Positions 8,240 through 16,505 are shown, counted from the first letter of the stretch. The stretch is 44,578 nucleotides of DNA from Gemmatimonadota bacterium (GCA_022825725.1 JAJDWE010000011.1:1-44578); one strand, 5' to 3'. Notes: generated from the letters alone by a model not told the origin. Made by a program: numbers and translations.

Positions 8240-9082
8240 TCAGGCCAGCGTGGCGTCGGCGGACATCGCGACGGCGCCCGTATCGTCCAGCGCCCTGAGG
8301 TCGACCTGGTTCTCGACGCGCCGGCCCTGAACGGTGATCCGCCGGTCGACGAACATCGGGCGGCGGGCGCGGAAGGCCAGCGTCCGTAGCGCCCGCCCGG
8401 AGCGCCGGGTCGCGAGATCCGCCAGCAGGAGCGCCGTGAGCGGCCCGTGCACGACGAGGTCGGGGTACATCTCGACATCCCGCGCGTAGCTCCGGTCGTA
8501 GTGGATGCGGTGCGCGTTGAAGGTGAGCGCCGAGAACCTGAACAGCATCGCGATGTCCGGCGTGACCGGCTCGGACCACGCCATCTCGTCCTCGGGACCG
8601 GGGACCGCGGGCAGCTTCAGCGGTTCGGTGGGCCGCTCGAGAAAGACGAGGTCCTGGTCTTCGACGATCTCGCCCACCGCGCCCGAGATCCGGTGCTCGA
8701 CGGTGACGAGGACGAGCGGACCGCTCCGACCGGTCTTCGGCGTGATCGACCGGATGGTCGAGCGGCGGCGGATTCGCTCTCCGATCCGCAGGCTCCCCTC
8801 GAAGGCAAGCCGTCCGCCCGCCCACATCCGGCGGGAGAAGGGCAGCGCCGGCAGGAAGTCGCCGCGTTTCTGGTGGCCGTCGCTGTCGAGTCGGCTGCCG
8901 GGCGCCACTTCCCGACAGTACATCCAGTGGAAGAGCGGCGGCAGCGGATCGCCGTCGCCCGCGCCGTCCGGATCCCGGTCCAGCGTGGCGAGCATCCCGC
9001 GTACGAGCGCGAGCGAGGCCCGGTCCACAGCCTCGTCGGTACGGCCGATCCAGGCGTCCCACGCGCCGGCATTTCCCCGCAC
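8240..9082 (-). CDS. FAS1-like/MaoC-type (HTD2) acyl-CoA hydratase (280 aa)
   Basis: The protein resembles mesaconyl-C4-CoA or itaconyl-CoA hydratases and HTD2-type dehydratases. It has an N-terminal hot-dog domain (FLPALPFSRRMWAGGRLAFEG, then RSTIRSITPKTGRSGPLVLVTV) and a C-terminal hot-dog half with the hydratase-like ALTFNAHRIHYDRSYA, where Asn and His sit at the active site. I chose the GTG at 9082 because GGAGG lies nine bases upstream and the acyl-CoA dehydrogenase stop lies just before (9100-9102). The open frame continues far upstream but is then antisense-like noise inside the dehydrogenase gene. Position 17 bases behind the dehydrogenase implies an operon that oxidises and hydrates a branched or dicarboxylic acyl-CoA. 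Confidence 0.8.
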   Translation of the reverse strand: MRGNAGAWDAWIGRTDEAVDRASLALVRGMLATLDRDPDGAGDGDPLPPLFHWMYCREVAPGSRLDSDGHQKRGDFLPALPFSRRMWAGGRLAFEGSLRIGERIRRRSTIRSITPKTGRSGPLVLVTVEHRISGAVGEIVEDQDLVFLERPTEPLKLPAVPGPEDEMAWSEPVTPDIAMLFRFSALTFNAHRIHYDRSYARDVEMYPDLVVHGPLTALLLADLATRRSGRALRTLAFRARRPMFVDRRITVQGRRVENQVDLRALDDTGAVAMSADATLA

Positions 9083-9099
9083 CGCCGATCGCCTCCGCT

Positions 9100-10290
9100 T
9101 CAGAACGACTTCGGGAGACCCAGGACGTGGGTCGCCACGTGGGAGAGAATCAGGTTCGTGGAGATCGGCGCGATCTGGTACAGCCGGGTCTCGCGGAACT
9201 TGCGCTCGATGTCGTACTCGGTGGAGAAGGCGAAGCCCCCGTACGTCTGCATGCACATGTCGGCCGCGGCCCACGAGGCGTCCGATGCGAGGTACTTGGC
9301 CATGTTCGCCTCGGCTCCGCACGGCGCCCCGTCGTCGAACAGCGACGCCGCCCGCTCGACCATGAGCGCGGCCGCTTCCGTCTTCATGTGGGCTTCGGCG
9401 ATGGGAAACTGGATGCCCTGGTTCTGCCCGATTGGGCGCCCGAACACCTCGCGGCCCTTCGCGTATTCCACCGCATGTTCCACGAAGAACCGCGCGTCCC
9501 CCACGCACTCCGCCGCGATGAGGACGCGTTCCGCGTTCAATCCGTCGAGGATGTAGCGGAACCCGTGCCCCTCTTCCCCGATGAGGTTCGCCGCGGGCAC
9601 GCGCAGTCCATCGAAGAACACCTCGGTGGTGGAGTGGTTGATCATCGTCTCGATGGGCCGGATCGTGACGGACTTTCCGACCTCGTTCCGCAGGTCGACC
9701 AGGAAGACGGACATCCCCGCCGTGGGTTTCGCGCTCTCCTCGCGAGGCGTCGTGCGCGCGAGCAGGAGCATGAGATCGGAGTGTTCGGAACGGGAGATCC
9801 AGATCTTCTGCCCGTGGATCACGTACGCGTCGCCGTCACGCTCGGCCGTCGTCGCGATCCGGGTCGTGTCCGTGCCGCAGGTCGGCTCGCTCACGCCGAA
9901 CGCCTGCAGGCGCAACTCTCCCGCCGCGATCCGGGGCAGGTACCGCCGCTTCTGCGCCTCGCTGCCGTGCCGGAGCAGGGTGCCCATGATGTACATCTGG
10001 GCGTGGCAGGCGGCCCCGTTGCACCCGGTGCGCTGGATCATCTCGAGGATGACGCACGCCGCCCGGAGGTCGAGGCCGGCGCCGCCGTATGCCTCGGGGA
10101 TGAGCGCCGCGAGATATCCCGCTTCGGTCAGCGCCTCGATGAAGGCGGTCGGGTATGCGCTCTCGCGATCCCGTTCCCGCCAGTACTCGCCCGGAAAGCG
10201 CTCGCACAGGCTGCGGACGCCCTCCCGGATCGCCTCGTAGCCGTATTCGGAACTCGTGAACACCTGGGCCGGTTTCCATCCGGGTTTCAT
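9100..10290 (-). CDS. Acyl-CoA dehydrogenase family protein (396 aa)
   Basis: A full-length FAD-dependent acyl-CoA dehydrogenase. The N-terminal helical domain includes IPEAYGGAGL, the middle beta-domain has GVSEPTCGTDTTRI and IHGQKIWISRSEHSD, and the C-terminal domain has FGRPIGQNQGIQFPIAEAH and QTYGGFAFSTEYDIERKFRE. The segment where medium-chain enzymes have the catalytic Glu (YEGT) reads YQIAPISTN instead. The helix-G segment LNAERVLIAAE carries a Glu at the place used by isovaleryl-CoA dehydrogenase, so that Glu is the probable base (inference). It is first gene of an operon with the hydratase at 8240-9082 and divergent from the TPP decarboxylase pair. Confidence 0.88.
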   Translation of the reverse strand: MKPGWKPAQVFTSSEYGYEAIREGVRSLCERFPGEYWRERDRESAYPTAFIEALTEAGYLAALIPEAYGGAGLDLRAACVILEMIQRTGCNGAACHAQMYIMGTLLRHGSEAQKRRYLPRIAAGELRLQAFGVSEPTCGTDTTRIATTAERDGDAYVIHGQKIWISRSEHSDLMLLLARTTPREESAKPTAGMSVFLVDLRNEVGKSVTIRPIETMINHSTTEVFFDGLRVPAANLIGEEGHGFRYILDGLNAERVLIAAECVGDARFFVEHAVEYAKGREVFGRPIGQNQGIQFPIAEAHMKTEAAALMVERAASLFDDGAPCGAEANMAKYLASDASWAAADMCMQTYGGFAFSTEYDIERKFRETRLYQIAPISTNLILSHVATHVLGLPKSF

Positions 10291-10379
10291 CGATCGAAGG
10301 GACGGGACGGAGGGTACGGGTTGCCGGCGGCCGCCGCGATGGCTCCCGCCGATGGCTCCGGGCGGAGCGGGGCGGCATA

Positions 10380-10964
10380 TTGTCCGACGTGAGCACAGTG
10401 GACGACCCGGACATCCCGCAGCATCGCGACGCGGAAGACTCCAATGTCGCGGATTGGGGGGAGCAGGTATTCCGATCGCTCCCGGGCCTCGGCATCCGTC
10501 ACGTCGCCACGGTCCCGGACGCCGGCCTCGGGAGGTTCCTCGAACTGTGCGACGCGGACCCCGCGATCCGACTCATCACGCTCACGACGGAGGAGGAGGG
10601 GATCGCCCTCGCCTGCGGAACGTGGCTCGGCGGCGAACTCGCGGCCGTAGCCATGCAGTCGAGCGGGGTCGGCAACGTCGTGAACATGCTCGGACTCCCG
10701 AACGTGTGCCGGATTCCGTGCCTCCTTCTCGTATCCATGCGCGGCGAAGCCGAGGAGCGGAACCCGTGGCAGGTCCCCGTGGGGCGCGCGGTGCCCGACC
10801 TCCTCGCCGCCCTCGGTGTGGAGGTGTTCCGTCCGGAGTCCGCCTCCGGGGTGGCGCCGGCGTTCGTCGAAGCCGCGGCGCAGGCGCGGCAGGCCGGATG
10901 TCCCGCTGCGGTGCTCGTCAGCCAGCGCATCATCGGCGCCAAGTCGTTCACGAGCGAAGACTGA
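10380..10964 (+). CDS. TPP-dependent decarboxylase, N-terminal (PYR) subunit, ComD-like (194 aa)
   Basis: Resembles the alpha subunit of sulfopyruvate decarboxylase and the N-terminal half of phosphonopyruvate decarboxylase. The pyrimidine-binding domain is marked by ATVPDAGLGRF near residue 40 and LTTEEEGIALACGTWLGG near 70-87, which contains the Glu that activates TPP. The first start is TTG at 10380; GTG codons at 10389 and 10398 are alternatives with no better ribosome-binding site. The stop overlaps the start of the partner subunit (TGATG at 10962-10966). No phosphoenolpyruvate mutase or coenzyme M gene is in the window, so the true 2-oxoacid substrate is open. Confidence 0.78.
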   Translation: MSDVSTVDDPDIPQHRDAEDSNVADWGEQVFRSLPGLGIRHVATVPDAGLGRFLELCDADPAIRLITLTTEEEGIALACGTWLGGELAAVAMQSSGVGNVVNMLGLPNVCRIPCLLLVSMRGEAEERNPWQVPVGRAVPDLLAALGVEVFRPESASGVAPAFVEAAAQARQAGCPAAVLVSQRIIGAKSFTSED

Positions 10965-11581
10965 TGCGGGACGCGGGACTGGACCGGCGCGCGGGACTCG
11001 ACCGGCGCGCGCTCGTCGCGGGGATCCTGGACCGCCGCGGTGACGCGGCCGTCGTCGCGGGACTCGGCTCCCCGGCGTGGGATTGCCACGCGGCGGGCGA
11101 CTCGCCGCTGAACTTCTACTTCTGGGGCGCGATGGGCGGGGCGGCGATGCTGGGGCTCGGCGTCGCCCTCGCGCAGCCGGCCCGGCGGGTACTTGTCGTC
11201 ACCGGGGACGCGGAGATGCTGATGGGGGTGGGGAGCCTCGCCACGATCGCCGCCCAGGCCCCCTCCAACCTCGCCCTCCTCGTGCTGGACAACGAGGCGT
11301 TCGGCGAGACGGGACGTCAGGCGGGGCTCACCCGGAGGAGCACGGATATCGCCGCGATCGCGCGCGGTGCCGGCATAGATGCCGCCTTCACGGTCGGCGG
11401 CGAAGTCGGGGAGGGGGCCGGGGGGACGGACGTCGACGCGCTGGCGGGTACCCTGTTCGAGAAGGAAGGCCCGGTTCTGTGCGTGGCGAAGATCGCGCTC
11501 AGCGCCGAATCGGGCTCATATCCGCCGCGGGATGGCGTTCTGCTCCAGGCCCGTTTCCGGGCCGCGCTGGCCGGCGACTGA
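10964..11581 (+). CDS. TPP-dependent decarboxylase, C-terminal (PP) subunit, ComE-like (205 aa)
   Basis: Partner of the preceding gene. It contains FWGAMGGAAMLGLGVALA and the TPP diphosphate/metal-binding motif GDAEMLMGVG followed about 27 residues later by DNEAFGETG, the expected GDx...N spacing. Together the two subunits would form one split decarboxylase acting on a small 2-oxoacid such as sulfopyruvate or phosphonopyruvate. The ATG at 10964 is chosen because it overlaps the upstream stop. The open frame extends upstream but that part overlaps the first subunit in another frame. It converges with ispH across 15 bases. Confidence 0.78.
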   Translation: MRDAGLDRRAGLDRRALVAGILDRRGDAAVVAGLGSPAWDCHAAGDSPLNFYFWGAMGGAAMLGLGVALAQPARRVLVVTGDAEMLMGVGSLATIAAQAPSNLALLVLDNEAFGETGRQAGLTRRSTDIAAIARGAGIDAAFTVGGEVGEGAGGTDVDALAGTLFEKEGPVLCVAKIALSAESGSYPPRDGVLLQARFRAALAGD

Positions 11582-11596
11582 GCGCCGCAGCGGCGG

Positions 11597-12850
11597 TCAG
11601 CGCTTCAGGAGGCCTGAAGGGTCGTAGCCCGTGCCCCGCAGGATGCGCTCCACGGCCTCCCCGAGCTTCGAGTTCGGCGTGGAGGCGCCCGCCGTGATGC
11701 CGATGCTGATGTTGCCGTCCGGCAGCCAGGCGGATTCCGTCACCGTCTCATCGGTTCCGATCCGCTTGTGGCTGATGCGTCCCCGCACGGTGTCGATGCA
11801 GGCGGCGTCCTCGATGTGATACGTCGTCGTGTACAGCCCGCAGAGGTACGCGAGCTGGTTCGTGTTCGAGGAGTTGTAGCCGCCGATCACGACCATGAGG
11901 TCCGGCGGATCCTCCATCATCTCCTTCACGGCGTCCTGCCGCTTCTGCGTGGCCGAGCAGATCGTGTCGAAGCTGCGGAACCGGTCCGTCATCTCCTCCG
12001 GCCCCCACCGATCCACGATCGCTTCGCCGAGTTGCGCCGCGATCGCCAACGACTCCGAAGCCAGCATCGTCGTCTGGTTGGCGACGCCGATCTTCCCGAG
12101 ATGGAGGTCGGGATCGAATCCGTCGGACACCGATTCCGCGAACGCCTCGATGAAGGAAGCCCGTTCCCCTTCTCCGCGGATATACGCGCAGACGAGCTGG
12201 GCCTGCTCCATGTCGCGTACGATGAGGAACTTCCCGTTCTCGTGCTTCAGGACCTGGGAACTCGTCGCCCGCGTCTCCTCGTGCCAGTGCTTGCCGTGGA
12301 TGATCGAGGTGAACCCATCGCGGGCGTAGGCCTCCACCCGCTTCCACACGTTGAGCACCGAGCCGCACGTCGTGTCGACGAGAATGCAGTCGAGGGCCCG
12401 CAACGCCTCGAAATCGTGCAGCGTCACGCCGAAGGCCGGAATGATCACGACGTCGTCCTCGGTGACGCCGCTGAAGTCGAACTCCCCGCCGTCGGACGGA
12501 TAGAGGAACTCGATCTCCATCTCCTGGAGCCGGCGGTTCACGTGCGGGTTGTGGATGATCTCGCCCACGAGCAGGATCCGCCGATCCGGGAACTTGCGGC
12601 GCGACTCGTATGCGTAGTCCACCGCACGGTCCACGCCGTAGCAGAAACCGGAACTCTTCGCGAGACGCAGGAGGATCCGCCCCGCCTGAAGCTCGAAGTC
12701 CCGCTCCCTGATGAGGGAGACGATGGCACTCCCGTACTCGAAATCGATCACCGGCTGGATCTCCTTCTTCAGACCCAGCCCGCGCCGGTAATATCGTTCG
12801 TCCGCGGTCGACGCCTTGCGACCGCCCGCACTCAGTGTCTGTTTCGTCAT
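11597..12850 (-). CDS. ispH: 4-hydroxy-3-methylbut-2-enyl diphosphate reductase (417 aa)
   Basis: Last enzyme of the MEP isoprenoid pathway; it reduces HMBPP to IPP and DMAPP with a cubane Fe-S cluster. The three cluster cysteines are C70 in SSGFCYGVDRAV, C162 in VDTTCGSVLNVW and C298 in DTICSATQKRQDA. GGYNSSNTNQL is the substrate-binding SxN region. The length (over 400 aa) and the TICxATQxRQDA form place it with cyanobacterial and plastid IspH rather than the 310-aa E. coli type. I chose the ATG at 12850; the frame stays open 66 bases further upstream without an obvious ribosome-binding site. It is divergent from lon across 244 bases. Confidence 0.92.
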   Translation of the reverse strand: MTKQTLSAGGRKASTADERYYRRGLGLKKEIQPVIDFEYGSAIVSLIRERDFELQAGRILLRLAKSSGFCYGVDRAVDYAYESRRKFPDRRILLVGEIIHNPHVNRRLQEMEIEFLYPSDGGEFDFSGVTEDDVVIIPAFGVTLHDFEALRALDCILVDTTCGSVLNVWKRVEAYARDGFTSIIHGKHWHEETRATSSQVLKHENGKFLIVRDMEQAQLVCAYIRGEGERASFIEAFAESVSDGFDPDLHLGKIGVANQTTMLASESLAIAAQLGEAIVDRWGPEEMTDRFRSFDTICSATQKRQDAVKEMMEDPPDLMVVIGGYNSSNTNQLAYLCGLYTTTYHIEDAACIDTVRGRISHKRIGTDETVTESAWLPDGNISIGITAGASTPNSKLGEAVERILRGTGYDPSGLLKR

Positions 12851-12967
12851 ACCCTGAAGATGGCGAAGTCCCGCGCGGCTGCCAAGCAAGCGCGGTTGGC
12901 TGCCGTCTTGACGCACACCGCCCGCATCGGCAGACCTCTACGGGCGTCGTTGCGCCAGATCGGCGGA

Positions 12968-13010
12968 TGCAGGGGTCCGGCCGGCGAAACCGGCGGGCCC
13001 GAAACCTGCA
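12968..13010 (+). promoter_or_regulatory. Long imperfect stem-loop in the lon leader/intergenic region
   Basis: TGCAGG (12968-12973) pairs with CCTGCA (13005-13010). Inside, GGTCC (12974-12978) can pair with GGGCC (12995-12999) allowing one G-U, and GCCGG (12980-12984) pairs with CCGGC (12990-12994) around a CGAAA loop. The three nested stems make a stable structure 85 bases before the lon start. It could be an RNA leader element, a small RNA or an attenuator. No matching known riboswitch or thermosensor class is recognised. Confidence 0.45.
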
Positions 13011-13022
13011 CCGGAAGACGCG

Positions 13023-13068
13023 AATCCGACGGGCGTAAGCGCGTCAATCCGACGGGCGCACGCGCGTC
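13023..13068. repeat. Two-copy 23-bp tandem direct repeat upstream of lon
   Basis: Copies at 13023-13045 and 13046-13068 are directly adjacent and differ at only two positions (13036 versus 13059, and 13038 versus 13061). Each copy begins AATCCGACGGGCG and ends GCGCGTC. The repeat ends 26 bases before the lon ATG, a natural position for a transcription-factor site or for influencing translation. It is outside any gene. Confidence 0.55.
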
Positions 13069-13094
13069 GCGCGAGGACATAGAGCTACGCGAGC

Positions 13095-15794
13095 ATGAGC
13101 GAAGAAAACGGACGCAAGGATCAGGCTGAAGCGATTCCCGCCGAAAACGGCGGCGTTATGGTCGAGATGAAGGTCGCCGAGGTGGAGGGCGCCGAAGCCG
13201 CGGCCCCCGCCGAAGAGACGGAACCCGGGCGCAAGAGCGACTCGAAGCGCCTGCGGCTGCCGGTACTCCCCCTCAGGGGTACCGTCGTGTTCCCCGCCGT
13301 GGCCGCGCCGATCGCTGCGGGCCGGGACAAGACCATGAAGGCCATCGATCGGGCGATCGCGGGGGACAAGCTGCTCTTCGCGGTCGCCCAGGTCGATGCC
13401 GAAATCGAGCGGCCGGACCCCGAGCACCTGTTCCGCATCGGGACCGTGTGCCGAATCGCCCAGATGCAGAAGGTGCCCGGCGGCATCCAGATGGTCATCC
13501 AGGGAGACACCCGCGCCGCCGCCCTCGAGTATGCCGAGCGCGACGGATACCTCGAGGTCGTCGCGCGGGAGATGGACGACATGGATCCGCTCGACCCCGA
13601 CGAGCGGGCCTTCGCGGCGCTCTACAAGGAGGTGCACGAGAGAGCCGCGGAAGTCAGCCGCCTGCGCGGCGTCCCGAAGGAGATCGTCGATCACCTGCTG
13701 GGCGGGGTGTCGACGGCGGGCGAACTGGCCGATCTCGTCGCCTTCTACACCGAACTCGAGGTCGAGCAGAAGCAGGAACTTCTCGAGACGCTCGCCGTCG
13801 AGGCCCGGCTGCGCTCGCTGCTCGTGCACCTGCAGAAGCAGATCGGTCTGCTGGAGGCGCAGGAGGAGATCCGCGAGCAGGTCCAGGAGGAGTTGGGGGA
13901 GAGGCAGCGCGAGATCTTCCTCCGCGAGCAGATGAAGGCGATCCAGAAGGAGCTGGGCGAGGACATCGACTCCCAGGAGGCGAACGACCTCCGCGAGCGC
14001 ATCGAGGCGCTCGAGTTGCCGGAGGAGGCGCGCCAGGAAGTCGACCGCGAGCTTCGGCGTCTGGAGCGCATCCCGCGCGAGTCCGCGGAGGCCCAGGTCG
14101 TGCGGACGTACCTGGAGATCGTCGCGGACCTCCCCTGGTCCGAGACGACCGAGGAGCAGCTCGACATCCCTCGCGCGGAGGAGATCCTGGAACGGGACCA
14201 CTACGGACTTCGCGACGTGAAGGACCGGGTGCTCGATTTCCTCGCGGTCCGGAAGCTCCAGGAAGAGACGAGGTTGCGCGAGATCCGCGAGCGGGAGGCC
14301 GAGGAGGCGGAAGCGGGCGACGAGGTGGAGGCGGGCGACGAGGTGGAGGCGGACGGCGGCGCGGAGACCGAGGCGTCGGGGAACGGCGACGCGCCGGACG
14401 AGGTGGATGGGACAGCCTCCGATGGGGAGGAATCCGACGAGGCGGAGGCCGACCCGGTACCGGGATACGAGGACGACCGCGCGGGGGAGACGCTGCTTTT
14501 CGTCGGGCCGCCGGGCGTGGGCAAGACGTCCATCGCCCGTTCCATCGCCGACGCCATGGGCCGCAAGTACGTCCGCGTGTCGCTGGGCGGGGCGCGCGAC
14601 GAGGCGGACATCCGGGGACATCGACGCACGTACGTGGGCGCGATGGCCGGCCGCATCATCGAGGGACTGAAGCGGGCGGGAACCAAGAACCCCGTGTTCC
14701 TCCTGGACGAGATCGACAAGCTGGGCGTGTCCTTCCAGGGCGACCCCTCGGCGGCCCTCATGGAGGTGCTCGATCCGGCGCAGAACGAGGCGTTCGTCGA
14801 CCACTACCTAGGGGTGCCCTTCGACCTCTCGCAGGTGCTGTTCATCGCCACGGCCAACGTCTTCGAGCAGATCCCCGGCCCCCTGCGCGACCGGATGGAG
14901 TCGATCGAGTTCCGCGGCTACACGGAAGCGGAGAAGCTCGAGATCGCGCGCCGCTTCCTCCTGCCCCGGCAGAAGCGGCGGAACGGCCTGCTTCCGGAGC
15001 ATCTCGAGGTCGACGAGGGCGCGATCCGTGCGATCATCACCCGCTACACGCGGGAGGCCGGCGTGCGGCAGCTCGAACGCGAGCTCGGGTCCGTCTGCCG
15101 GAAGTCCGCGCGGAAGATCGCGACGGGATCCGCCGAGGTGGCGGTGGGCGCGGACGACCTGCGTGAACTGCTGGGCCGGCCGAAGGTGCATGCGGCCGAA
15201 AAGATGGAGGAGGACACGGTCGGCGTGGCGACGGGCATGTTCTACACGCCCGTGGGCGGCGACATCATGCTCGTCGAGACGAGGGTCCTGAAGGGCAAGG
15301 AGGGCCTCGTCCTCACGGGGCAGCTCGGCGACGTCATGAAGGAGAGCGCGCAGGCCGCCCTCACCTTCTCGCGCAGCCATGCGAACGGACTCGATCTCAC
15401 GGAGGAGCGGCTGCGGGACCACGAGATTCATATTCACGTCCCGGCCGGCGCCATCCCCAAGGAAGGGCCGTCGGCGGGCATCGCCATGGCGGTGGCGCTT
15501 GTGAGTGCCCTGGGCGACCACCCCGTGCGGCACGACGTCGCCATGACGGGCGAGATCACGCTCTCCGGCCGGGTGCTCCCGATCGGCGGCGTGAAGGAGA
15601 AGGTGCTCGGGGCCGCCCGCGCGGGGATCAACGAGATCATCCTCCCGGCGGTCAACGAGGGCGACCTCGAGGATCTCCCGGATCATGTGTGCGAGCAGCT
15701 CGAGTTCCACCTGGTGGAGACGCTGGACCAAGCGCTCGCCGCGGCGTTGGCCAACGGCTCGCTCGAGGGGGGGGCGCTCGCCTTTGCGGAGTAG
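13095..15794 (+). CDS. lon: ATP-dependent Lon protease with acidic insert (899 aa)
   Basis: A cytosolic AAA+ protease that degrades damaged and regulatory proteins. Residues 1-50 are an extra charged tail; about 50-250 form the substrate-binding LON domain (LPVLPLRGTVVFP); a coiled-coil follows (about 245-350). Walker A GPPGVGKTS begins at residue 471, Walker B is FLLDEIDK, and the Ser-Lys dyad is S793 in GPSAG and K836 in GGVKEK, with the same 43-residue spacing as E. coli Lon. Between LAVRKLQEETRL and ETLLFVGPPG there is an insert of about 70 residues (about 390-465) very rich in Glu, Asp and Ala and containing the repeat GDEVEA. Family members normally have only a few residues there. The leader holds a stem-loop and a tandem repeat. 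Confidence 0.95.
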   Translation: MSEENGRKDQAEAIPAENGGVMVEMKVAEVEGAEAAAPAEETEPGRKSDSKRLRLPVLPLRGTVVFPAVAAPIAAGRDKTMKAIDRAIAGDKLLFAVAQVDAEIERPDPEHLFRIGTVCRIAQMQKVPGGIQMVIQGDTRAAALEYAERDGYLEVVAREMDDMDPLDPDERAFAALYKEVHERAAEVSRLRGVPKEIVDHLLGGVSTAGELADLVAFYTELEVEQKQELLETLAVEARLRSLLVHLQKQIGLLEAQEEIREQVQEELGERQREIFLREQMKAIQKELGEDIDSQEANDLRERIEALELPEEARQEVDRELRRLERIPRESAEAQVVRTYLEIVADLPWSETTEEQLDIPRAEEILERDHYGLRDVKDRVLDFLAVRKLQEETRLREIREREAEEAEAGDEVEAGDEVEADGGAETEASGNGDAPDEVDGTASDGEESDEAEADPVPGYEDDRAGETLLFVGPPGVGKTSIARSIADAMGRKYVRVSLGGARDEADIRGHRRTYVGAMAGRIIEGLKRAGTKNPVFLLDEIDKLGVSFQGDPSAALMEVLDPAQNEAFVDHYLGVPFDLSQVLFIATANVFEQIPGPLRDRMESIEFRGYTEAEKLEIARRFLLPRQKRRNGLLPEHLEVDEGAIRAIITRYTREAGVRQLERELGSVCRKSARKIATGSAEVAVGADDLRELLGRPKVHAAEKMEEDTVGVATGMFYTPVGGDIMLVETRVLKGKEGLVLTGQLGDVMKESAQAALTFSRSHANGLDLTEERLRDHEIHIHVPAGAIPKEGPSAGIAMAVALVSALGDHPVRHDVAMTGEITLSGRVLPIGGVKEKVLGAARAGINEIILPAVNEGDLEDLPDHVCEQLEFHLVETLDQALAAALANGSLEGGALAFAE

Positions 15795-15800
15795 CGGGCG

Positions 15801-15828
15801 GGAAGCCTCCGGCCAGGCGTCCGCTTCC
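15801..15828. terminator. Inverted repeat in the lon/HAD convergent gap
   Basis: GGAAGC (15801-15806) and GCTTCC (15823-15828) can pair around a 16-base loop. The element lies between convergent stops, 7 bases after lon ends and 3 bases before the HAD gene stop. It has no U-tract, so termination is inferred from position. Confidence 0.35.
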
Positions 15829-15830
15829 GG

Positions 15831-16505
15831 CTAGCTGACCGCCTCCGGTCCCGCCACGTATCCGACGATGTCCTCGATCGCGTCGAGCATGATGTGCGGG
15901 CGTTCGATCACCAGTTCCCGCTCCGAGAACGGCCCCCAGAGCGCGGCGATCGTCGTCACGCCGGCCGCGTGCCCCGCCCGCATGTCCCACACCGAGTCGC
16001 CCACGTAAGCGGCGGTCTCGGCGGCGGCGTCCAACCGCTCCAGCGCCAGGCGGATGGGGGCCGGGTCGGGCTTGTGCGGCACGGGCTCATCGGACGTGAC
16101 GATCACGTCGAACAGCGCCTGATCCAGCGCGCACGCGGCTAGGCTTCGGGCCGTGCCGGCACTCGCCTTGCTCGTGACGACGCCCACGCGCACACCTCTT
16201 CCCCGGAGTTGAACGAGCGTCTCGGCGACCAGTGGAAAGGAACGGATGAGCCGTTCGTGTTCCCGGAAGTTGTGGTCGATGTAAGTGTCGACCATGGCCT
16301 GAACTTCCTCGGCCGTGTCCACCAGGTAGCCGAGTTGGGTTCGCAGCGGCTGCCCGAGCGTCCTCAGCCACACCTCGTCCGGAGGGGGGTCCTCGAAGTG
16401 GGTCCTCATCGTATGCCGCCAGGACTCGGCGATGAGGTGGGTCGAGTCCACGAGGGTACCGTCGAGGTCGAACAGGATCGTTTCCAGCGGGCGGCGCGGT
16501 GACAT
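15831..16505 (-). CDS. HAD-superfamily phosphatase, PpaX/Gph-like (224 aa)
   Basis: The catalytic motif I FDLDGTLVDS is at residues 11-20, motif II is the Thr/Ser in VGVVTSKAS, the motif III Lys lies in PHKPDPAP, and motif IV is VGDSVWDM. The alpha-helical cap after motif I has the usual size for phosphoglycolate phosphatase or pyrophosphatase PpaX. It probably dephosphorylates a small metabolite such as 2-phosphoglycolate or pyrophosphate; the sequence does not separate these. It is divergent from phosphofructokinase across 90 bases and converges with lon. Confidence 0.85.
   Translation of the reverse strand: MSPRRPLETILFDLDGTLVDSTHLIAESWRHTMRTHFEDPPPDEVWLRTLGQPLRTQLGYLVDTAEEVQAMVDTYIDHNFREHERLIRSFPLVAETLVQLRGRGVRVGVVTSKASAGTARSLAACALDQALFDVIVTSDEPVPHKPDPAPIRLALERLDAAAETAAYVGDSVWDMRAGHAAGVTTIAALWGPFSERELVIERPHIMLDAIEDIVGYVAGPEAVS

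Noticed and set aside
9083-9508. Upstream extension of the hydratase frame
   Set aside because: It lies inside the acyl-CoA dehydrogenase gene in another frame; GGAGG before GTG 9082 supports the internal start.
14307-14360. Short repeated GAGGTGGAGGCGG units as a regulatory repeat
   Set aside because: They lie in frame inside lon and encode the acidic GDEVEA repeat, so they are explained by the protein insert.
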